A DNA stretch of 59,632 nucleotides from Zygnema cylindricum. Lineage: Eukaryota; Streptophyta; Zygnematophyceae; Zygnematales; Zygnemataceae. Both the position numbers and the translations under genes were made by a program. The DNA lies in NCBI GenBank assembly GCA_037447655.1, contig JBBHKE010002426.1:1-59632 (forward strand), in the 5' to 3' direction. Below are positions 23,760 through 34,798 of the stretch, piece after piece; the stretch's first letter is position 1; every line of letters starts with the position of its first letter. The notes beneath the pieces were generated by a model, which did no database searches, was not told the origin of the DNA, and worked only from the letters and a program-made list of their open reading frames with translations.

Positions 23760-23884
23760 TATATTAAAACGGACCAGCGTAAAAATATCAATGAAACTAA
23801 TTAAAAAAAATGTGCTCCGTCATGCGCGACCAAAGCATGCCACATTATTTACGATTCACGGTTACAATTCAATTTTGCGGCTAA

Positions 23885-24558
23885 GGGTGGACTTCCATTA
23901 GACGTTTTTAGTAATTGTACAGAAAATTTTACAGAAAGGCGTGCCTTCCATTAGCTCGCGCCAATAAACCATTTTTTTTTTTAGTGGCTCAATCTGGTTG
24001 GTAACACGTAGGTTAACATTAGATGCTTAAAATCTTGAAAGAATCTTAGGAAGCAAAGTCTGAACGCACAAACGGATGTATTACCTGTACCAGCGGAGGA
24101 AACATTTGTGCGAGTGACTCGTATAGAAGGCATTAAATACCCAAAATTTCAAAACGCAACAACAAAAAGGCGGCGGCAAACTTTGATGGTGGGAGCGTGA
24201 CTGGATGATATCGGCAGATTCGCAGCCACCTTGGGGGAAGGCACATGGCCCTTGCGACGTGTACGCACATACACGTGCGCTCATTGTGGATTTTTTTTTT
24301 CTTTTCCACGCGACCCATTTTTATTCGTTCTGTCTTTGATAACTGTCCTCCCTGTGCACGGTCTTAACAAACTATAGGGTTAGTGACGTGGCGTCTCGGA
24401 TAAAAAGTGTAATAGCATCCGACGGTCCAAATTTACGCCTACAACCTTGATATTTTTCTGTAATGATGTTTAAAAAAAAAAAAAAATGGTATGGACCCGT
24501 ACGAAGCGGTACGACCCTATGTAAAAAGCCCCACTTTTTCGCTAATGGAAGGCCACTT
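23885..24558. mobile_element. Harbinger-like MITE
   Basis: The left end is GGGTGGACTTCCATTAGACG and the right end is a slightly worn complement, CGCTAATGGAAGGCCACTT. TAA lies at 23882-23884 and 24559-24561. The second TAA also serves as the left flank of the next element. The interior is shared with the truncated copy at 1650-2053. There is no transposase. Confidence 0.65.
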
Positions 24559-24561
24559 TAA

Positions 24562-25287
24562 GGGTGAAGTTCCATTACACGAAAAGTGAGGTTGTTCACA
24601 GAAATTTGGACCTCTCCGTACTACGCTGTACCTTTTATTTTGTTTTTATCCGGAAAACAACGTTACAAAGAATCGTGCAAATATTCGCCAAAATTTTGGG
24701 AGTTAACATTGACCGTTGGATACTTTTTCACGAAGCATTCGCTTAGAAAATTTATGTCATTGGTGATGTACCTCTCGAGGTTCATCACCAATTACAGAAA
24801 TTTTTTAGCCAGGACACGTTGGATAATGAGCATTCGTGTCAATCTGGCAACCAACGAAAATCAAAAAATTTCGCACACAAAATACGCATTCAAAAAATAC
24901 AACAGAAAATACAAATGAAATCTCGTAATGCACTTTTGTTACGCTATTTTTAATAGAGTCCATTCGTCACGCTAATTTTGTCAACGCTCATTCGTCACGC
25001 TTAAAAACAGGAACCCAAAAAAAATGTGATGGTATCTCACAAGGCGTCTCCAAAGAAAAGTTGTGTTGAAGAACGATGACCTGGTACGAACGTACATGGT
25101 ACCCAAATGAAAAAAAATGGTCGGTGTGAAAATTATTGATGATTTTCAATATCAAATTTATAGTTATGTGGTATCACTCTTTTGCTAACACGTGGATTAC
25201 AAACTCTGCGCAATAGAACTTCGTTCAAATTGTAGCATTCTGTAATGTTTGCCATCAATTACAGAATGTCTTAATGGAACTTCACCC
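24562..25287. mobile_element. Harbinger-like MITE abutting the previous one
   Basis: The ends GGGTGAAGTTCCATTA and TAATGGAACTTCACCC are complementary. TAA is at 24559-24561 and 25288-25290. A hairpin with a 15-bp stem and one mismatch sits at 24760-24791. The 110-codon plus-strand frame at 24586-24918 crosses the hairpin and is not supported. It was probably inserted at the TAA that already bordered its neighbour. Confidence 0.65.
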
Positions 25288-25349
25288 TAAGTTAAAAGCC
25301 AAAATTTGGAGCTCACGTAAAAAGAGAAAGTGACTGTGGGCAACACTTT

Positions 25350-25870
25350 TATTTACATGTGGAGAGAAGAGGGGAAAAGAGAGAGAGAGGGGTATAGAGG
25401 GAGAGGAGAGGAGGAATAGAGAAGGGGAGAGATGAAGGTGTAGATGAGCAAATATAGGAAGACAGACGTGGGAACGAGGTCGATAAGAAAAATATTTGAG
25501 AGGCGCAAAGGAGTGAAAAAGGGAGAGAAGTAAAGATGGAGAATTATGAGGAAAAAGCTAAAATAAAGAATGGTGGAGAGAATGAGTAACAAGGGCAAGA
25601 AGTGATAAGACGATGATAGAGGGTGGGAAAAAAAGGAGAGGGAAAGAAAGAGTGAGGCTGGAATATCAAAAGAACATTGGGATAGGAAATGGAGAATATT
25701 TAAATGGGAAAAAATAAAATATTAAAAGGTGGCTAATGAAACGATAGTGAAGCGTCAAATAAAAAAAAGAAAGAGGGAGTTGGGAAATATAGACAAACTT
25801 TGAATAACATCTAAATATGGAGGGAGAATGTAAAAACAGACAAGGGCATGGGAAAAGCAAAGAGGGAAAG
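25350..25870 (+). repeat. Purine-rich low-complexity tract
   Basis: About 520 bp on the plus strand is over four fifths A and G by eye, of mixed GGAGAG, AAAGAGG and GAGAGAA type. The minus-strand Pro/Ser/Leu/Phe-rich frames are a by-product of the pyrimidine strand. It separates the spacer from an LTR. Confidence 0.7.
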
Positions 25871-25872
25871 AA

Positions 25873-27257
25873 TGTAAAAACTGTAATTCTATGGGTTCCA
25901 TTTCCCACAGAAATCGCAAATCCAAATAAGCTTATCTAGATAGTCCCGACTCTAAGTTTATACAAACCGAAATGACTGACAACTTGGCAGTCAGAACCCC
26001 AATACAGCTTCACCCCTGTGAAAGAAGACTTTCTGTGTGCTCAGTTCCCCCACATAATGCAAAGTTAGAACATGAGAATTTGGACACATTCCCCCACTTT
26101 GATTTTCCCTTAGAAATACCGTCACCCTGGCAAGCAAAAACCTTGACCGACAACACCACTATGTAGCCTGGCTCCCTTGAGTCTGCAGCAAAAAGAATCG
26201 CTGAAATTGTTCCCCTGGGCATTAAATTATGGTTGTTAAAAGACAACAAATTTATACAGATTGCCACCGGGAGAGAGGGCTTTCAAAAAATTGTCTAAGT
26301 CCTAAAAACCTACTCAAAACTCTTCTAGACCAATCAAATTGCAATACACTACACAATGTACATAGAAAGTACGGTAGCCGCCGTACTTTATGTACGGAGT
26401 ATACAGCACCACTCTCGGTCCGCCACGTGGTAAGTAAGTCGTCGCCGTTGTGTCTATTTTTTCTCTGGTATCCAATAGGATGATGCCACGTGTCATTTTC
26501 CTTCACTTTGACGAAGTACGGCTAAGAAGTCTTCCCGGCATGCCGGCACTAAAGCGTGACGTCCGTTCGTAATTCTGCGATCAATGTCGACCGTTCGATC
26601 TTAAAGGCGCGCCGAATAATGTTGACCGTTGAAATTCTTTCAGTGTTGACCGTTGAATTTCTACGGTTGTCGTCCCGTGTTGACCATTTGAAATTCCGGC
26701 TCAGCGAACCAACGATCGCGAATGACATTTAGTTTCGTCTGTTGAAATTAAATGTCGTTTCGTTTATTTCGTGCAGTACAGTATTTTGTACTGTATTGAG
26801 CTTTCCATGTCCATTTCGTTTCGTTAGCCGTTTAATGAATTGCGCGTTGCGTTACTATTTAAATATTTATCAAATACAAAACATGTATCGAATCTTCAAG
26901 ACTTACAGGATAAGGCCGACGACTATTTCATATGAATGTTATCCGGTAGGTCACACAATCAAATTCAGTCCCTAATCCAGTCACTGGTAGCCATGCTTTT
27001 GCAGAGGCTGTGTCTTCTGCCTGTCTTCCTCTTTATCTGCCTAGGCTGTGTCTTATGCCTGTCTTCCTCTTTATCTGCCTGAGACAGCCATGACAACCTT
27101 TCTTTTGCAAAAGCTGTGTCTTCTGCCTGTCTTCCTCTTTATCTGCCTGAAACAGCCATGGTTGCTTTCCAGTTCTCAGTGACTACGACAAGTATGAGAA
27201 CTGTAGAATGACAATAGACTTAACTAGAGATATAATAAAAAATACCCTTTTTCAACA
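25873..27257 (-). mobile_element. Solo LTR of the LTR2/LTR3 group, minus orientation
   Basis: This region is the diverged reverse complement of the LTR2 family. The stretch 25930-26220 matches 52080-52340 inverted, including CCCTGGCAAGCAAAAAC and GCAGCAAAAAGAATC phrases. It begins TGTAAAAACTG and ends TTTTTCAACA. No convincing 5-bp duplication was found, so the exact ends are uncertain. A cluster of at least four TTGACC words lies at about 26588-26690, and a minisatellite lies at 26990-27150. No PPT or coding region follows, hence the solo-LTR reading. Confidence 0.5.
26990..27165 (+). repeat. Minisatellite, about 38-bp core, three copies
   Basis: The core GGCTGTGTCTTCTGCCTGTC, followed by TTCCTCTTTATCTGCCT, occurs three times. 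The third copy is preceded by an extra GACAGCCATGACAACC linker that repeats after it. It lies inside the minus-orientation LTR, in the part corresponding to the GCCATGG...GTGACTACAACAAGTAT region of the E3 LTRs. Confidence 0.65.
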
Positions 27258-27340
27258 AAAACAGAATAGATGTGAGAGATAAGTGGTGTGGGAAGAGGTT
27301 TGGAGTCAATAATAGTCCTTTAGTGTAAAAATGTATTCAC

Positions 27341-28235
27341 TAGTGTTGTGTATCGGTAAGGATTTGCCGATAACCGATATGGGCCATTTTTCGGGTATCC
27401 GATAATCGATATATTGGTACGATATATCGACATCGGTCTTATCGCCGATAAGTAGCCGATAATATCGGGTACTTATCGGCGATAATGCCGGTAACGATTA
27501 TTATCGGCAATAACTATACGGACCGTACAGATAAATGTACGGTCTGTACACTCAACTGTACGTCTTATTCTACGGACATGTACAAGCATAGAAAGTACCA
27601 TAGCCGCCATGAAATCTATACAATTTTGATACGGATCTAACAAAAACGATATACCTTTCGCATCCGACGCCATGGCTTTGTCCCTTAATTCCTTGAGATC
27701 CACTGGGGACCTGCAACGTGTAAATCTGTTGGCTTTTTTGGCAAAAGCTGCCAAAATAGCCATTCCGGGATGCCGGCGCTCACGCTGGCCCGTTCGCTCG
27801 TGTTTTCTCATTCCTAGTCGTCCGCTCGATTCCGGCGGCGCGCAGAATGTTATATTGCGTCCGTTGTACTTTTGTGTCCGTCGTCCTTTTCCAGTTCCAT
27901 GTTCACCAATTTTTTAGTAAATTTCTGTACGACGCTGTTAAAATTATGTTCAGTTAACCGGCCAATGTTTATGTGCCGCGTTCGCCGTAATAAATTGCAG
28001 TTGAACCGTAACGGAACAGATTTCTATACGTGGCATACCTCGCTATATAAAATCAATAAAATAATACAGTATGTTATTAAGTACTATTGTATGCATATTA
28101 TATAATTTTTAAGTTATCGCCGATATGGAATTTGTTGGTCCCAGACCGATATATCGGAACCTCTAACCGTTCGATAACCGATAACTATCGGTATCGGTGT
28201 TATCGCGATAAGTTTTTTCCCGATACACAACACTA
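27341..28235. mobile_element. hAT1 element
   Basis: The ends TAGTGTTGTGTATCGGTAA and CCGATACACAACACTA match the element at 6631-7645, to which it is clearly related over its whole 895 bp. Near the right end the two share a TATCGGTATCGGTGTT phrase. The right end abuts the TA-MITE that begins at 28236. No intact 8-bp duplication is visible, perhaps because one side was rearranged. The 112-codon minus-strand frame is the counterpart of the one in the 6631 copy; no product can be assigned. Confidence 0.6.
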
Positions 28236-28774
28236 CACCGCGCATCGTTATTAGTGTCAAAGTTTAAATAGTGTGTAAGTAAATATACCGTCATTGACGC
28301 TAATTAAGAATTTGAAAATTAAAAAAAAAAAAGTTTATTCTAATTTCAGTGTTAACGCTAATTTGGAACAGCAAAAATGGAAAAAATTTATGTACGATTA
28401 TATACATTATTATATGTATTCGTACAAAATATAAAAAATCGTACACCCTAGTGAAATTTTAATATCCGTACATGCCAGACTAATTTACGTGTCAGACCAA
28501 TCCCGTTTTTTTAGCGCACGTTCCTATGCGTACGGGTCCGATTTAATTCATTTTTTGTAAAATTTTCACTTGAAAAAGTACATTTATGTACGGTCTGACA
28601 TCAACCGTACACCACGCTATTTAGATCTTATTGAACTTTAGTTCTTTACGCAATTTTGTACGGTACCTCAATTAACGTCAAGGAAAAATTAAAATCATGT
28701 ATCCTATTTGAGGAAAATAATCAAAATTTTAAGAACCCAAATTAGTGACTTTGACACTAATAACGATGCGCATT
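28236..28774. mobile_element. TA-type MITE, right end lost
   Basis: It begins CACCGCGCATCGTTATTAGTG (first 20 diagnostic) after TA and follows the 15749-16288 element throughout. The final CGATTCGTGGTG is replaced by CGATGCGCATTCACACGG. The junction then continues into sequence related to 7650-8460, so a rearrangement joined the two repeats here. Confidence 0.5.
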
Positions 28775-30061
28775 CACACGGGGTAATTGCTACTGATTTA
28801 TTTGTCGTTTGTTTATCAGTAATATCACATTACAGGTCAATATTGTCTTGTACCCTGGGATCTCTGAGTCCATTATATGGAAAACCAATCAGATTTGCAG
28901 TCTTGTCCACCAGCTGGGGACATCTGGCAGTTTGTTTTCAATACCGCCAGCTTGCTGAATGTGACCGACATCATGGGGCGATTCTGCGACGACATCGAAA
29001 TACCAAAATGCCACCGGTCAAACTTAAACGAAAGGAATTTTGCTGGGGACCGGCGGGAAAAAACTGAAAATGTGAGATTGCTCTGTTGTTGAATTCGTAT
29101 ATTGTACATTTTAATGATTTATTTGTTGTCTTCTATACTTTTCGTATGTTAGCGATGATGTAGCAATTAACATAAATGTACGGAAATTGTCCCCTTTTCT
29201 CAACATTAAAAAATCCTAAAAATTCCTAAAACGAACGAACAATATATCGAAATGTACAAACTACACGGAAAGTGTACCCTAAAAATCATAGTTGTTCACG
29301 GCGTTTCGTGCGAACGATTTAATCGCGACGAATTATACGTAACAAACGCATTGAACCTTTTGAAAAAATCGTTAAAATCGTTAATTAATTTTCTTCCGTA
29401 CAATTTCGTACATGTAAAAGAAATTGTGTTTTACATATAGTGTAGTTTGTACATTGTCCGTACAGTTCCCGTCTCTTTTTGTCATAGTCCGTACAATTTT
29501 GTTACAATTCCGTACGTTTCTCGTTAAATTTATGTTCAGTTTAAGGGACAGAAAGTACTACGAAGTGCAACGTATCTTTTAGTCAAATTCTGTACTTTTT
29601 TGGTACAAAACCGTACAGTTACAGTACCTACCGTATAGTTTCTGTAAATTATCCGTGCAGTTTACCGGGCATAAAGTACATCACGTTTTTTTCCGATTTA
29701 TTCAAAAGTCACGAATTACACGTTCTAATCGGAAAAAAGGAAAAAATCGCGCGATTTGAACAACTATGCTAAAAATCCTAGAAGTACGTAAAATGTAAGG
29801 CAGTTGTAATGATAGATACGGGATTGTACGAAAAGTTCAAAAAGATAACCCTCAAAAGTACGAAAACACATGGACACTGTATGTAAATGTACGAAGAATC
29901 TAATACTTTACGGGAATAAACAAAAATGTACCTTAAAAGCCCTAATATCATAACCGTCAAATGTACATATATGTACGGACATTGTACATAAATGTACTAA
30001 AAATAGGATGATAGTTGTCCTGAAATATACGCGAATGTACGAGAATGTATCCTAAAAACTA
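28775..30061. other. GTAC-rich spacer without genes
   Basis: The part 28775-29290 is related to 7650-7710 joined to 7921-8460, that is, to that region without its MITE. The part from 29790 is related to 17630-17853. Between them is unassigned sequence with many GTACGG words. Frames up to 119 codons (28708-29067 overlaps the MITE end) change frame between copies and are not supported. Confidence 0.45.
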
Positions 30062-30820
30062 CAGTGATAGGTATCGAGGACCATTTTCCGATGTTCGATA
30101 TGTATCGAATGTCAGGTACCCGATAATCGATATATTGTTTCGATATATCGAAAAGCAAAATATCGCGATATGTTGCCGATATATCGTATCGCCAATATAA
30201 CGAGGCTTATTTTAAAAACATTATAACTATTCTTGCTACATAATTTATGATGAATTTTCCAACTCTACTGTTTCCATATCCCGAAGCAATTCAGTGTCAT
30301 TATCCCCTTCACCTCCCGTGTTGCCTCCCATCCTTTGGGAATCCATGGAGAAGACTAAAAATGTAACCTTTATATAATACTAGTCGCTGGAAATGGATAA
30401 GCAGTAATGGCTACCAATTTGCCAAAATATTGCTAGGTATTCCTGCTTGAAAGCCTAAAACGAACAATCTGCATTTTTTTTTTTCAGATCATACTTTGAC
30501 TACATCAATGTGAACTTTCAGTATGTGAAGTTCTCTACGTACTAAATAAGTAATTATATGAATTACATAATTAGTACATTTTCGTCGTTTACATTTTGTG
30601 GCGTCACATTGTACATGGCATATTAGACAATTTGTCTTTTTCCCTATAATAACATATTATATAAAATATTAAATTTAAAAAATATTTTTTATTGCGATAT
30701 ATATCGCGATGATTTATGTTTGTCACGGTACAATATATATCAAGGAGGCTGTTGGATCTATATTCGATATATCGAAATTAGAAGTTATCGCGAAATGAAT
30801 TTACCTGAAACCCAACACTA
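30062..30820. mobile_element. hAT2 element
   Basis: This is the counterpart of 18394-19136. Left of it is CTAAAAACTA and right of it CTAAAAACCC, so an 8-bp CTAAAAAC duplication is readable if two extra bases are allowed at the left end. It starts CAGTGATAGGTATCGAGG and ends CCCAACACTA. Dense CGATATATCG palindromes lie within 130 bp of each end. It is non-coding. Confidence 0.55.
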
Positions 30821-31141
30821 CTAAAAACCCTAAAATCCCCCTTAAATAACCCAAAAAGTATTAATATATCCGGGATACTTAAATGTAGAAAAAATGTACG
30901 GGTACATTGTAGGGTACACATTTTAATATTTATTAGTTTTTCAAAATCGTTATATGCTAATCGTATGTAGTATTCGCTCATTCGTTTCGTGCGTAATATG
31001 CGAATTGAACAACTATGGTTGCATGTGATTGTAATAAACTGAGCAGTTGAGCGTATAAACTCTTCAGAGTAACCTTCGATTGAGCACCTTTGTCGCAGTT
31101 TAAGATTATTTTGGGGAATTGATCATCGCAGGACTATTTTG

Positions 31142-32132
31142 TAGTGTTGTGTATCGGTAAGGATTTGTCAATAACTAATATGGGATTTTTTTCGGGTTGC
31201 CGATAATTGATATATTGGTATGATATATCGACATCGGTGTTATCACCAATAAACAACCGTAATATCGGTTATTTATCGGCGATAACACCGATATCGATAA
31301 CTATCGGCGATAGCTGTACGGACCGTACAGATAAATGTACGGCCATTACACTCAATGGTACGTGTTATTCCCCGGACGCGCCGCCGACCCCTTTCCTCCC
31401 AATTTCGGTAAAAAGTCGCGATATTTCCTTGACTGTTTCTAATTTAAGGGGGTTTTACTTGGGTTACAGGCTCCCATACCCTTCTATAATGTCCTTTAAC
31501 TGTTTTTTTTTTTTGCGAGGTTAGTTACGCCCTCATATCACTTCCATTGTTTGTCCATATTGCTACTTTAATGCATTTTCAGTCCATTTTAGAAAGGATC
31601 CGCAATAAGGTCGGGCAAAATAAATACATAAGTTGAAATCACGACGATTATGAGCTATTTTCGTTGATGCCATATGCATTGATTGGGTACACGACATTAT
31701 TTAAGACATGTTCCAGCGGTAGTGTGACAGATTTGTTCGTCTACTGTGTTTGTGTGTTCGTCTGGTTTTTGAAAAAGCTTGATTTACTAATTTACAATGT
31801 AGTTTATTTTTTTCGTTTCGGTACTATAGTTTTAAGACTATAAACTATTGTTTTAAATTTGTCAAGGTTTTGTGATGCGATGTCCGTCATAAATTTCAGT
31901 TAAACAGATCCGTAACAGATTCTTATACGTGCGTGCCACGCTATATAAAGTCAATAATACAATACAGTATGTTATAAAGTACTAGTGTATGCATACATTA
32001 ATTTTTTGAGTTATCGCCAATATACAATTTGTTGGTCTCGGACATATATATCAGGACCTCTAACCGTTCGATAACCGATAACTATCGATATAGGTGCTAT
32101 CGGGATAATTTTTTTACGGATACAAAACACTA
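31142..32132. mobile_element. hAT1 element, duplicate of 19403-20391
   Basis: It lies between TATTTTG (31135-31141) and TATTTTGG (32133-32140), the same target as the copy A element, so both descend from one insertion made before the segment duplicated. The ends are TAGTGTTGTGTATCGG and TACAAAACACTA. The interior includes the GTTATCGGCGATAACACCG palindrome. No transposase is present; the 105-codon frame at 31207-31524 is not conserved in copy A. Confidence 0.7.
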
Positions 32133-32421
32133 TATTTTGGTTGCGCGCAATTACCTATGTCAACTTGTCAAAGATCGTACGTTTTAAGTACACATTGGTA
32201 CAAGTTACGTACCGTTGAGTTTAGATTTAAGGGTCAATCTATTGAACATCTTTGACTTGGGAGATATCGTAACAACCGGTTAAAATTTTGTCGCGCTTAG
32301 TGAAAGTCGACCATCAAAAAAATAAACAATTCACACAACTGGCCAAGGTTAACAAAATGGCGGTAACCACTTGTAAAAAAAAGTGTTGCCTCATGGTACT
32401 TTGGCATGTAGCCGAAACTTT

Positions 32422-32544
32422 TGTAGTTCTGTGTCCCCCATTGGACTGCAAAATTCAGGAAGCCTCTAGATAGCTTTTGACTAACCCACGTTCAACTAGG
32501 ACCGCTGCTACCAAAGCAGGCAAATAAACAGTCCGACTGCACCC
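32422..32544 (-). repeat. E3 3' LTR, distal part
   Basis: It begins TGTAGTTCTGTGTCCCCCAT on the plus strand and matches 45198-45320, including the phrase TAGATAGCTTTTGACTAACCC. It ends at CACCC, the duplication made by E4. On the minus strand this is the last 123 bp (U5 side) of the 3' LTR. Confidence 0.8.
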
Positions 32545-32581
32545 TGTTGTTCTTTAGTCTATTTTAGACCAAAGAACAACA
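32545..32581 (+). repeat. E4 37-bp hairpin in place of a 5' LTR
   Basis: The segment reads TGTTGTTCTTTAGTC, a 7-nt loop TATTTTA, then GACCAAAGAACAACA. The arms are complementary at 14 of 15 positions. It starts TG, ends CA and sits directly between the E4 target duplication and the primer site, exactly where a 5' LTR should be. It may be a collapsed remnant of a palindromic LTR. Confidence 0.6.
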
Positions 32582-32598
32582 GGTTATGGGCCCACACC
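32582..32598 (+). promoter_or_regulatory. E4 primer-binding site (half initiator tRNA-Met)
   Basis: GGTTATGGGCCCACACC immediately follows the hairpin LTR. Its first 13 bases are complementary to the anticodon stem-loop of plant-type initiator tRNA-Met, whose anticodon CAU pairs with ATG here. E1, E2 and E3 carry the same site. Confidence 0.75.
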
Positions 32599-33723
32599 CC
32601 ATCTATCATATGTTAGGTTAAGGTGAGATAGGTTTGTGTCACACGCATTGTAGCGGGTTAATTTTGTTCTTGCTGGAGTTTTGCATCATCGGCCATATCA
32701 TAGTGTTGGTATGTTGCTGACCGCATCTCCCCAAGGGTTAACTTTGTGACGGTGAACTTTTGAGAAATGTTACCCTCATGTGAAAGAAAATTTTTAATTG
32801 TTTTTTGGCGGAGCGACTTAGAATATGGAGGATTTGTTTTTGGTGGAGAGATTCGGAGGGTGAAGTTTTACCATTCGATGGAAAGATGTGGAATATGTAG
32901 TTTTGACATTTGGTGGAGATTTGAAGTTTAGTGGAGAGATATGGAAGGTGGAGTTTCAACATTTGGGGAAGAGAGATCCCAAAAAGGAGGAATTGTAGCA
33001 TTTGGTGAAAGATCCGAAATTTTGTGGATCTATGATTGTTGGAAGAGGGATTTGTGAGATCTTCTTTTTGGGTTGTTGAAATGTAACATTATTGGATCTT
33101 TTGGAAATAAAAAAAAGAAAATTTTGGATAAAGGATGTGGATTTTATTTTGATTTATTTTTAATGTTTTTTAATTTTGTGGGATTAAGTACAGGGTTTGA
33201 GAAATTTAGAAAAATTGAAAGGTTTTTATTTTACGGAAATTATTATGGTAGTTAGAGGAATATGTGGGATTTTGTTTTTTTATTTCGGTAGAATTTTTGG
33301 GAATATAGTTTTTGTTTTATGTTTTTAATGGGAAACTTTGGGATTTGATTATTAAAGAAAAAAATGAAATCTAGATTTGTTATAGGTAGGAATCATTTGC
33401 CTTGGGATATATTATTAGTGTGATCATTTAGTTTTACTTCTTAGTTGATTTGTGATAAAATTGTGGGAAGTAGATTCGGATTTACATATTGGTAAGGATT
33501 TTTTTTTTGTTGTAATATGAAAATGAAAAGAAAAATTATATATATTATAAAATCAGAAGATTTATGGAGGCAGCAGAAGCGTTGGTGGAACAAGTGGGAA
33601 AAGTTTTGTCGTAGGCATTTGGCGGATTCAGATAGAGGAGGAAGTGACAGTGGTGGTGAGACGTAGATCTATAGAGTGTGACAGATGATGACGTGGCGTC
33701 ATGGATTTACGAAACTTAATCTT
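32599..33723 (+). other. E4 interior, non-coding, A+G-rich
   Basis: No gag or pol motif remains. Between about 32760 and 33060 there are six or more loose repeats of a GGTGGAGAG / TTTGGTGGAGATTTG word, a likely expanded local repeat. The rest is AT-rich with purine bias. The polypurine tract at 33724-33731 closes the region. Confidence 0.5.
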
Positions 33724-33926
33724 CGGGGGAGTGTTTTTTTTTGAAGATTCAGTTTGGTACATCCGTGCGCGTATTTGCGTGCGTACTTAATTACCGGAAG
33801 TAATGTGGAGGTTCGAACGGATTTGCGGATTGGGGATTAAATGTACGAGTAAAATTAGTGGACTAATTCAGTGGCGCGGAATGCGTTGGGAAATGGACGG
33901 CGGATCGCAAAGCGATCCGATGTGAA

Positions 33927-34259
33927 ATGTACGAGTTGTTTAAAGTGTACGCCGGCCGTACAAAACCTAATGCGACAGGCGGCATTTATGGAAAAAGGAC
34001 GCCGCTGGTACATAGAATCAATTTTGGACGGACTTACTTTAAAGCTGACCGGCGAAATTTATGGAGAGGTACGCAATTTCGGTACGAACAGGATTTGGAC
34101 GGTACGGTTTATTTTGGCAAGTGGTTCGAGCTAGACGTGGAGGGCGAACGGCGTCCGCCGACATTTTCAAGTGATCGCATTTTGATGATGACGTATTATA
34201 AAGTGGACCGTACTTATGCGATGTTGGTTCACTACGTGGTTTTGTCTACAGGTGACTAA
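33927..34259 (+). CDS. Uncharacterised reading frame on the left arm of the E4 palindrome
   Basis: A 110-codon frame starts ATG at 33927 and stops at 34259. The part after about residue 22 is also open, in the same frame and with the same stop, on the opposite arm (minus strand 34799-35100). The arms share DLDGxVYFGKWFEL, RRPPTF and DRILMMTY stretches, with scattered substitutions and no indels. I do not recognise a family. There is no signal peptide, no membrane segment and no zinc motif. A second overlapping frame is also open in both arms, so conservation could reflect DNA pairing or youth rather than selection. Confidence 0.3.
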   Translation: MYELFKVYAGRTKPNATGGIYGKRTPLVHRINFGRTYFKADRRNLWRGTQFRYEQDLDGTVYFGKWFELDVEGERRPPTFSSDRILMMTYYKVDRTYAMLVHYVVLSTGD

Positions 34260-34509
34260 GCAAGCTGTCACTAAGTGGTCGGATTTTGCGGACGCGTCGG
34301 TGTAAATATTTGATTAACATTTTCTTGTCTTATGTGAATTAATATTTTAGTGTTGATTATTACAGTTTCTATTTAGGTGATCATTTAGGGTTTCGGTTAT
34401 TTAATTTGTGTGTATGCAGTGTCTTACTTGCAGAAAAAGTGTACGCATATGATTTGTAAACTCTCAAGTGTACACTTACGGTAAGGCTATTTGTTGTAGT
34501 AGGTTATCA

Positions 34510-34664
34510 TGGTTAAATACTATTTAGTGGAAGTTACGTTGGTTAATTTGACACGTAGCGATTTATTGACAGCTCTCAAATCTATTTATACATTTGTGAG
34601 CTGTCAATAAATTGCTACGTGTCTAATTAACCAACGTAACTTCCACTAAATAGTATTTAACCAT
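34510..34664. repeat. Near-perfect palindrome at the centre of the E4 LTR
   Basis: About 72 bp on each side of a 10-nt spacer are complementary with only a few mismatches (for example GGTTAAATACTATTTAGTGG at the left and its complement at the right). Such a palindrome can extrude as a cruciform or fold as RNA into a long hairpin. It is the best preserved part of the larger palindrome. Confidence 0.8.
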
Positions 34665-34798
34665 AAAAAACTACTAATAACCATAAGAAATTGTAATAGT
34701 CAACACTAAAATATTAACTCATATAAGACAAAAAAAATGTTTATTCAAATATTTACACCGACGCGTCCGCCAAATCCGGTAGCTTAGTGACAGCTTGC

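Larger units (their letters stand above)
15749..25290 (+). repeat. Segmental duplication, copy A
   Basis: The order of landmarks here is repeated at 28236-55816 (copy B): TA-MITE, GTAC-rich spacer, hAT2 element, spacer, hAT1 element, spacer, TA-MITE, and a TAA hit by Harbinger elements. Copy A has insertions that copy B lacks: the MITE at 17855, the solo LTR at 20922, and the tandem-repeat and hAT1 block at 16290-17627. Copy B has the nested LTR stack that copy A lacks. The two hAT elements sit at the same sites in both, so they predate the duplication. Divergence is clearly visible throughout, so the duplication is old. Confidence 0.7.

Noticed and set aside
26588-26690. A tandem satellite
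   Set aside because: The TTGACC words are unevenly spaced and their flanks differ, so this is a motif cluster, not a satellite.
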